Assembly (NCBI GenBank): GCA_900188465.1
Contig: FZPE01000003.1
Span: 1 to 64,000 of the forward strand
Direction of reading: 5' to 3'
Length of the DNA: 64,000 bases
Source of the DNA: Micrococcales bacterium KH10
Lineage (GTDB): Bacteria > Actinomycetota > Actinomycetes > Actinomycetales > Cellulomonadaceae
Position 1 is the first letter of the stretch; every line of letters begins with the position of its first letter. Both the position numbers and the translations under genes were made by a program. The notes under the pieces were generated by a model. It ran no database searches. It saw nothing but the letters and a program-made list of their open reading frames with translations, and had not been told where the DNA came from. Positions 58,271-64,000 of the stretch are shown here, in pieces.

Positions 58271-59188
58271 GTGTCACGAACCTCACGATCTACTCGCAGA
58301 ACAAGTCCATCGAAACGCTCAAGAACATCGTCCCTCGACCCTCTGACATTGCACGGAAGAACCTTCGACACCACCTATGGCACCGTCCGGCTCCAACGCG
58401 ACGAGGACGGCCGAAACGCTGTGACGATGTACGTCAACGACGTTCCCAGCTCCTACATCGATCTAGACGACCCCGATAACGTGACTTTCGAGTATCTGGA
58501 GATCATGCGGCTAGTCATCGCGTCTCTACCCGACGGGCCGCTCGCCGTGACGCATCTCGGAGCAGCAGGGTGTACGCTCGCGCGCAGTATCGCGCACCGC
58601 CGCCCTCATTCGACCCAGATTGCCATTGATCTAGACCCCAAATTGCTTGAGTTCACACGCGAGTGGTTCGACCTTCCGCGGTCCCCCGCCTTACGTCTGA
58701 GACCGGGTGACGCTCGAGAGGCCTTGGTGGCGATGCGCTCCGATAGCGCAGACGTCATCGTGCGAGATGCCTTCGCCGGGAATGCAACACCGGATCACCT
58801 CACTACCGCACAGTTCGTGGCTGAGGTGCGCCGTGTCCTTAAGCCCGGTGGGCTCTACCTGGCGAACGTGGCTGATCGTCCGCCGCTCGGCCTGACTCGC
58901 TGCGAAGTGGCGACGATTCGTGACCAGTTCGGTCCTGACGCGCGAATCGGCGTCATCACCGAACCCGGGATCCTGCGTGGCCGCCGGTATGGGAACGTCG
59001 TCATTGCGGCGACTGAGATCGGCGGCGATACCGCGGTCCTCGACGATCCGAGCCTCATAAGGCGGTTACGGACGTTAGCAGTCCCGATGAGCGTGGTGCA
59101 GGGTGACGAACTGGATCAATTTGCCCACGGGGCAGCGATCCGAAATGACCCTCCAGGTGGAGAATCCACTTCGGTCACGACCACCTGA
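58271..59188 (+). CDS. spermidine synthase-like SAM-binding protein
   Basis: The 305-residue protein has a Ser/Arg-rich basic N-terminus of about 20 residues, then a polyamine-synthase-type core: YGTVRLQRDEDGRNAVTMYVND, DPDNVTFEYLEIMRLVIA, HLGAAGCTLARSIAHRRP (SAM-binding glycine loop) and AIDLDPKLLEFTREWFDLP. The EVRRVLKPGGLYLANV block is typical of methyltransferase folds. The aminopropyl acceptor residues are not clearly conserved, so polyamine synthesis is uncertain. The GTG at 58271 has AAGGTGG upstream. It is divergent from the HEPN gene and its promoter region contains the LexA box. Confidence 0.8.
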   Translation: MSRTSRSTRRTSPSKRSRTSSLDPLTLHGRTFDTTYGTVRLQRDEDGRNAVTMYVNDVPSSYIDLDDPDNVTFEYLEIMRLVIASLPDGPLAVTHLGAAGCTLARSIAHRRPHSTQIAIDLDPKLLEFTREWFDLPRSPALRLRPGDAREALVAMRSDSADVIVRDAFAGNATPDHLTTAQFVAEVRRVLKPGGLYLANVADRPPLGLTRCEVATIRDQFGPDARIGVITEPGILRGRRYGNVVIAATEIGGDTAVLDDPSLIRRLRTLAVPMSVVQGDELDQFAHGAAIRNDPPGGESTSVTTT

Positions 59189-59197
59189 CGATGGCGG

Positions 59198-60133
59198 CTA
59201 CGGCTGCTCTGGATGCTGTTCCGCGAGGAACTGCTCGAACTCGGCGGCGATATCGTCCGCACTAGGCAACCTGCCGTTGTCTGCCAAGAGCGAGTTTTCA
59301 CTTCTCCCTCGTGCGAATGCATCGAACTGCTGCTCCAATGCCTGCACCAGAGCAGCCATCTCGCCCGACTCCGCGACTTTGGTGGCCACCTCGTCAATGG
59401 CATCGGCCGCGCGCTGGTGCAGGGCCGTCGAGTCAATGACCAGCCCGGTGGTGTGGGCGAGTTGATCAGCCAGCACCATCACGGCAGGAGGGTACTGCGA
59501 CTGCGCGACGTAGTGCGGCACATGAACGGCCATCCCAACCGCATCGCGCCCCAACTCCCCTAGTCGCACATGCAGGGCATTGCTGACCCCTGCGGGAATG
59601 GTCACTTTGCCGAAGACGCCCAAAGTTGGATCGGGCTGCGTTATCAAGTCATCTCGAGTCGCCGAGTACGTCACCATTGCAGGTCGGGTATGGGGCATCG
59701 CCATAGGAATCCCGTGGGTATGCACCGTCAGATCGACACCGAACTGCTCGATGAGTTCAGTGGCGGCGTCGATGAAGTGGTTCCAACGATAATCGGGTTC
59801 CACCCCGTGCATCACCAGGAACGGCACACCTTCCGAATCAACCGCCATGTCGATACCGAGCTGATGTGACTCATAGTTCGAGAAACTGCCGCTGTCGAAG
59901 TCCACAGTGGGACGCCGGGAGCGATGGTCGACGAGCAGATCAGTGTCGAAGGACACGAGCCGTTCTCCCTGGGCCCGAAGGTGGTCGACAAGTTGTTCGC
60001 CAGCATGTCCGGCGTCGATGTATCCACGCAGCCCAACGATCAGCGGCACCCCACGCCCGCCGGTCAACGACGCCAGATCCTTGGCGACAGCCTCGTTAAC
60101 GGTGTAGATCCGGTCTCGGTCTGACAACGGCAC
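59198..60133 (-). CDS. PAC2-family protein
   Basis: The protein of about 311 aa belongs to the PAC2 (proteasome assembly chaperone-like) family: LIVGLRGYIDAGHAGEQLVDHL, then FSNYESHQLGIDM, FLVMHGVEPDYRWNHFIDA and YSATRDDLITQPD. Bacterial members have no established function despite the name; some actinobacteria lack proteasomes altogether. The GTG at 60133 is strongly supported by AGGAG with a 5-nt spacer. The frame is open upstream to 60460, but that part is unconserved and overlaps the next gene. It converges on the spermidine synthase-like gene with a 9-bp gap. Confidence 0.88.
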   Translation of the reverse strand: MPLSDRDRIYTVNEAVAKDLASLTGGRGVPLIVGLRGYIDAGHAGEQLVDHLRAQGERLVSFDTDLLVDHRSRRPTVDFDSGSFSNYESHQLGIDMAVDSEGVPFLVMHGVEPDYRWNHFIDAATELIEQFGVDLTVHTHGIPMAMPHTRPAMVTYSATRDDLITQPDPTLGVFGKVTIPAGVSNALHVRLGELGRDAVGMAVHVPHYVAQSQYPPAVMVLADQLAHTTGLVIDSTALHQRAADAIDEVATKVAESGEMAALVQALEQQFDAFARGRSENSLLADNGRLPSADDIAAEFEQFLAEQHPEQP

Positions 60134-60295
60134 ATTTACTCCTTCGACTGGTACGCGGCCTCGTGCTCGTGCGAAATGCAGCGAACCCCGACTATTTTCT
60201 CTAACACCGACGGGCCGCAAAGCCTTCCCAAAGCCATCCACCGCGACGCGGTGACACCCTCGCACCCTGACTGTATTGCATCGAATCGAGGCACA

Positions 60296-60327
60296 TTGAC
60301 TCAGAACACAGCGTGATCGTGGATAAT
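60296..60327 (+). promoter_or_regulatory. possible promoter of the HelD/HelR-like gene
   Basis: TTGACT (60296-60301) is followed by GATAAT (60322-60327), but the spacer is 20 bp, longer than optimal. It lies in the 270-bp gap between the divergent PAC2 and helicase genes, about 75 bp upstream of the helicase ATG. Nothing else in the gap looks like a stronger promoter or a gene. Confidence 0.35.
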
Positions 60328-60403
60328 AGTTTGCCGGATTTTCGTCCCTCACCGTTGCCGCAACCGCCACGTCGTTGGGATACCGCAGCCGAAAGGACAG
60401 TCC

Positions 60404-62593
60404 ATGAGTGAAGCCGAGCAGATTGCGATCGAACAAGGCAGTGTCGATGGCTTCTACCAACGTCTCGACGAGTTGCGGGTTATCGTCCGCACGAAGTTGG
60501 CTGAGGTGCGCCGCGCGGGTCCGAGCGGATCACCGCAGAACCGATCTGAACGAGATGCTTTTGCATCCATGTACGAGGATCGACTCAGCCAACTTGAGGC
60601 CATCGAGGACCGGCTGTGTTTCGGCAGACTCGATTTCGATGACGAGACTGTGCGATACATCGGCCGGATTGGTCTGACGGATGAAGACCACCTGCCACTT
60701 CTCACCGATTGGCGGGCGCCTGCCGCAGAACCGTTTTATCAGGCAACCGCACAGCAACGCGGCGACGTGTGGCGCCGCCGTCATCTGGTCACTCGGGGGC
60801 GACACGTCACCGGTCTGGACGACGACCTGCTCGATCTCGATCGTGCGCAGGACTCACATCTGACCGGCGAAGGCGCGCTCATGGCGGCCCTAGCACGCGG
60901 ACGCACTGCCAAAATGACCGATATCGTCGCGACGATCCAGCGCGAACAGGACGCGATCATCCGCAGCGAACTCGACGGAGCCCTGGTGGTTCAAGGCGGC
61001 CCGGGCACCGGCAAGACCGCAGTCGCGCTCCACCGCGCCGCGTATCTGCTCTATGCCCACCGCAATCGTCTTGAGCGCTCCGGAGTGTTGCTCGTCGGCC
61101 CCTCGCGCACGTTTCTGCGGTATATCGACCAGGTCTTGCCATCTTTAGGAGAGACCGGTGTGGTTGCCACGACCATCGGTTCGCTCGTCCCCGGAATTAC
61201 CGCGACGGGCACGGACACCTTCGCTGCCGCAAAGCTCAAAGGCCGCAAGGCCTGGGTGAAGATTATCGCCCAGGCAGTTCGAGCACGTGAGCGAGTACCT
61301 CGCCGCGATATCGAGTTCACTCTTGACGGCACGGATCTGACCATCTCTCGTCATGACGTCATCGATGCGATGTCTCGAGCACGTCGATCACATAAACCTC
61401 ACAATGAGGCTCGCGCCGTCTTTGTTCGCGATATGTTGCGAAAACTCACCGACCAGTACCTCGCAGCGCAAAAACTCGATCCCGAGTCAGCTGACCGCGC
61501 TATCGTGACCGAAGACTTGCGGACACATCAAGTCGTGCGCCGCGAACTGAATCTGTGCTGGTTCCCCATTTCGGCCGAGAACTTGGTGAGGGATCTTTTC
61601 GCGAAACCTCATCGTCTTGCTGAGGCCGCGCCGAATTTCTCCGAACAAGAGCGCGAGCGCCTGATCCGCGACCGAGATCACCCCTGGACCGTGGACGATA
61701 TTCCGATACTCGATGAAGCCTGGGAGTTGTTAGGGCCAGTCGACGGCAACGAGACCGATTCCAACCACGACGCACAACATGCCGAAGCGCTTCGCTATGC
61801 GCGCGATGTCCTTGAGTCCACAGGCGCTGGTGGCGGCCTAGTCGATGCGGAGACCCTCGCACGACGCTTCATGGCGTCACACAGCCATCACAGCGCAGCC
61901 GATCGGGCGGCTCACGACCGCTCTTGGGTCTACGGGCATGTCGTCGTCGACGAAGCGCAGGAACTCTCCGAAATGGCCTGGCACAGCCTGCTACGGCGGT
62001 GCCCGACTCGATCATTCACCATCGTCGGCGACATAGCGCAGACGAGTTCACCCGCAGGCACCCGCAACTGGAATAGTCGGCTCCGTCCGTTCTTCGGCCG
62101 TCAACTCCGCCAAGCAGCATTGACCGTCAACTACCGCACACCTCGTCGTATCGCCGATATCGCCATGCGCGTCGGGCAAACTCACGGCCTTCCGGTCACC
62201 ACTTTGCAGTCGGCGCGCGACATCGTCGACGCGTTGATCTTCGAACAGCCCAGCCGTGAGTCTGCTGTCGCTGCCGCACTCAAGCACTCATTGGACGAGT
62301 TGGCGAGCCGAGCGGAGGGCCGGATCGCACTGATCACCACCGATCCGCAGCGGGTCACGCACGCGATGTCGACGGCTCCTGGGACGCCACAAAATGCGAT
62401 ATCCGAGCGCCTGGTAGTTGTTACGCCACAAGGCGTCAAAGGGCTCGAATTCGATGTGGTCGTCGTGCTCGAACCCGCTCAAATCCTCGCTGGATCAGGT
62501 GGTGCAGCGGACCTGTTCGTGGCCCTGACTCGTCCTACGCAGCGGCTCGTCGTTATTCACAGCGGCCCGTTGCCGCAGGGCTTCGCAGGATGA
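60404..62593 (+). CDS. HelD/HelR-like RNA polymerase-associated helicase
   Basis: This superfamily-1 P-loop protein of 729 aa resembles actinobacterial HelD/HelR, which pulls stalled or rifamycin-bound RNA polymerase off DNA. The N-terminal coiled region (LDELRVIVRTKLAEVRR) and the GRLDFDDETVRYIGRIGLTDE block precede Walker A GGPGTGKTAVALHRAAYLLY (about residues 198-205). DEAQELSEMAWHSLLRR near residue 516 is Walker B, and TPQGVKGLEFDVVVVLEP is a late motif. Nuclease domains are absent. The ATG has AAAGGAC upstream. No rifamycin-associated element could be confirmed. Confidence 0.88.
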   Translation: MSEAEQIAIEQGSVDGFYQRLDELRVIVRTKLAEVRRAGPSGSPQNRSERDAFASMYEDRLSQLEAIEDRLCFGRLDFDDETVRYIGRIGLTDEDHLPLLTDWRAPAAEPFYQATAQQRGDVWRRRHLVTRGRHVTGLDDDLLDLDRAQDSHLTGEGALMAALARGRTAKMTDIVATIQREQDAIIRSELDGALVVQGGPGTGKTAVALHRAAYLLYAHRNRLERSGVLLVGPSRTFLRYIDQVLPSLGETGVVATTIGSLVPGITATGTDTFAAAKLKGRKAWVKIIAQAVRARERVPRRDIEFTLDGTDLTISRHDVIDAMSRARRSHKPHNEARAVFVRDMLRKLTDQYLAAQKLDPESADRAIVTEDLRTHQVVRRELNLCWFPISAENLVRDLFAKPHRLAEAAPNFSEQERERLIRDRDHPWTVDDIPILDEAWELLGPVDGNETDSNHDAQHAEALRYARDVLESTGAGGGLVDAETLARRFMASHSHHSAADRAAHDRSWVYGHVVVDEAQELSEMAWHSLLRRCPTRSFTIVGDIAQTSSPAGTRNWNSRLRPFFGRQLRQAALTVNYRTPRRIADIAMRVGQTHGLPVTTLQSARDIVDALIFEQPSRESAVAAALKHSLDELASRAEGRIALITTDPQRVTHAMSTAPGTPQNAISERLVVVTPQGVKGLEFDVVVVLEPAQILAGSGGAADLFVALTRPTQRLVVIHSGPLPQGFAG

Positions 62594-62647
62594 CTTCTCG
62601 TCTTGCACTGTGACCTCAGTTTGGCTCTGGAGCGAAACGGGGGCACG

Positions 62648-63868
62648 ATGGGATGCGTGTTGAAAGCCTTGCTTCTTGAGAACCTGCACCCAGACGCCAC
62701 AAAGATCCTCGCGAGCCGCGGTATCGAGGTCGTCACTCGAACCGGCGCACTCGACGAGGACGAGTTAGTCGACACCCTTGATGGCGTCCATATTCTCGGT
62801 ATCCGCTCTAAGACTCACGTCACGCAGCGGGTGCTGGAGGCGGGAAAAGACCTGCTCACCCTTGGAGCGTTCTGTATCGGGACGAATCAGATCGATCTGA
62901 AGAGCGCCGCGGGTCAGGGCGTAGCAGTCTTCAACGCCCCCTTCTCCAACACTCGATCAGTCGTCGAGATCGCCATCGCCAACATCATCTCTTTGGTGCG
63001 GCGCCAACCGGTCTTCGACAAGGACATGCATGCTGGCGTGTGGAACAAGACTGCCATCGGCGCACATGAGATCCGAGGAAAGACTCTCGGCATCATCGGT
63101 TACGGCAACATCGGCACTCAGTTGTCCGTGTTGGCTGAGAACCTCGGCATGTCCGTGATCTTCTATGACATCTCTGAGAAACTGGCGCTGGGTAACGCTC
63201 GTCGTGCCGGGAGCCTGGACGAGTTGCTCAGCATCGCCGACGTGGTCACCTTGCATGTCGATGGCCGTCCCACCAACAACGGGATCTTCGGCGCGGAACA
63301 GTTTGCCGCGATGAAACCAGGTGCGATCTTCCTGAATCTGGCACGTGGTTTCGTTGTCGATGTCGATGCGCTGGCGGAAGCACTCAAGGCCGGTCACATC
63401 GCTGGGGCAGCCGTCGATGTGTTCCCGCAAGAGCCGAAGCGCAAAGGTGATGCGTTCACCTCACCGCTGCAGGGGTTGAGCAATGTCATCTTGACGCCGC
63501 ACACCGCCGGATCGACGGAAGAAGCGCAAGAGGCCATCGGACAGTTCGTCTCGCACAAGATCCTCGACTACTTGGGTACCGGCTCAACGACTCTGAGTGT
63601 GAACCTGCCGAACTTGGCGTTGGCGACGAATAATGGCGCTGCCCGAATCGCGTACTTGCACCACAACACACCGGGTGTGTTGGCGCGCGTCAACAACATC
63701 TTGGCCGATCACGGTGAGAACATCGAAGGCCAGTTGTTGGCCACCCGGGGTGAACTCGGATACGTGGTCACCGATATCGGCTCGGAAATCGAGCCCGAGA
63801 CCATCACTGCTCTCGAAGCCATCGAGCAAACCGTGCGGCTTCGGGTGCTGCATGGACCCCAACACTGA
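62648..63868 (+). CDS. serA: D-3-phosphoglycerate dehydrogenase (short ACT type)
   Basis: It catalyses the first step of serine synthesis. The NAD-binding motif is GIIGYGNIGTQLSVLAE, with the catalytic Arg in LNLARGF, a Glu in FPQEP and the His in TPHTAGSTEEAQ. A single C-terminal ACT domain (about residues 335-406) ends with LRVLHGPQH. At about 406 aa it is the E. coli-like short form rather than the 530-aa form with an extra domain that is common in actinobacteria. The ATG at 62648 has GGGGG upstream; a TTG at 62603 is the alternative. It converges with nrdR with a 4-bp gap. Confidence 0.95.
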   Translation: MGCVLKALLLENLHPDATKILASRGIEVVTRTGALDEDELVDTLDGVHILGIRSKTHVTQRVLEAGKDLLTLGAFCIGTNQIDLKSAAGQGVAVFNAPFSNTRSVVEIAIANIISLVRRQPVFDKDMHAGVWNKTAIGAHEIRGKTLGIIGYGNIGTQLSVLAENLGMSVIFYDISEKLALGNARRAGSLDELLSIADVVTLHVDGRPTNNGIFGAEQFAAMKPGAIFLNLARGFVVDVDALAEALKAGHIAGAAVDVFPQEPKRKGDAFTSPLQGLSNVILTPHTAGSTEEAQEAIGQFVSHKILDYLGTGSTTLSVNLPNLALATNNGAARIAYLHHNTPGVLARVNNILADHGENIEGQLLATRGELGYVVTDIGSEIEPETITALEAIEQTVRLRVLHGPQH

Positions 63869-63872
63869 TTGA

Positions 63873-64000
63873 TCAGTCGTCGGTGGCCGTCTGCTGTTGC
63901 TGGGCGACCCGCTCCCTGTCGGCCCGCAACAGGTTCACCGCCGCTTCGAAGTCGTCGAGCGATTCGAAGTTCTGGTAGACACTGGCGAACCGCAGATAAG
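63873..64000 (-). CDS. nrdR: transcriptional repressor NrdR, C-terminal end (partial)
   Basis: The minus-strand frame from the window edge translates as YLRFASVYQNFESLDDFEAAV and on to VAQQQQTATDD and a TGA at 63873. This is the end of the ATP-cone domain of NrdR. NrdR represses ribonucleotide reductase genes in response to ATP and dATP. Only 41 residues are visible; the zinc ribbon and most of the cone lie outside the window. It converges on serA with a 4-bp gap. Confidence 0.9.
   Translation of the reverse strand, partial: YLRFASVYQNFESLDDFEAAVNLLRADRERVAQQQQTATDD

Noticed and set aside
60200-60240. Possible rifamycin-associated element upstream of the HelD/HelR-like gene
   Set aside because: Only a short GCCGCAA core resembles the remembered element; the inverted repeat is not present.

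Overview
The window is a chromosomal segment of a moderately GC-rich Gram-positive actinobacterium. The evidence is the 16S rRNA 5' end, the dcw order with no ftsA, Wag31-type DivIVA, actinobacterial PriA in place of a plain HisA, SepF, and an SOS box of the TCGAAC-N4-GTTCGA type. The partial 16S looks like Micrococcales or Actinomycetales, but genus is not assignable from it. Nearly everything is conserved housekeeping DNA. No prophage, insertion sequence, CRISPR array, tRNA or obvious pseudogene was seen.

Layout. 1-634: 5' end of a 16S gene (minus strand) with its long leader and promoter. 792-4940: OafA-type acyltransferase, tyrS and a uridine-kinase-like NTPase. 4947-13709: arginine operon argCJBDF-argR-argGH (minus), with an ArgR operator lying on the argC start. 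13897-14892: a zinc-less quinone oxidoreductase (plus). 14985-18649: pheST (minus). 18814-20801: DeoR-type regulator and MFS transporter (plus). 20806-23040: infC-rpmI-rplT and a TrmH-family methyltransferase (minus); infC appears to start at AUC. 23306-26025: Aer-type PAS protein, DUF1844 protein and SseB-like protein. 26032-31086: his operon hisD-hisC-hisB-orf-hisH-priA (minus). 31118-36657: dnaE, rluD-like, lspA and a DksA/TraR zinc-finger gene (minus). 36850-55535: division and cell wall (dcw) cluster, in transcription order mraZ-rsmH-ftsL-ftsI-murE-murF-mraY-murD-ftsW-murG-murC-ftsQ-ftsZ-pgeF-sepF-yggT-divIVA. 55966-58186: SOS-box-controlled operon HEPN protein-dinB-DUF3040 protein. 58271-64000: spermidine-synthase-like protein, PAC2 protein, HelD/HelR-like helicase, serA and the 3' end of nrdR.

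How the genes fit together. The arg and his operons are tightly packed, mostly with 4-bp stop/start overlaps, and each covers most of its pathway; hisF, hisG, hisE and hisI are not in the window. The dcw genes make the peptidoglycan precursor lipid II (murC-F, mraY, murG), polymerise and cross-link it (ftsW, ftsI), and build the Z-ring and polar growth machinery (ftsZ, ftsQ, ftsL, sepF, divIVA). MraZ probably autoregulates the cluster through 10-bp-spaced TGGAG-type repeats.

No wholly new multi-gene system is evident. The best leads are regulatory (SOS promoter, infC AUC start and leader hairpin, ArgR and MraZ operators, ftsZ leader palindrome) and a few poorly characterised proteins (Aer-like PAS protein, the extra his-operon protein, the SOS-linked HEPN protein).
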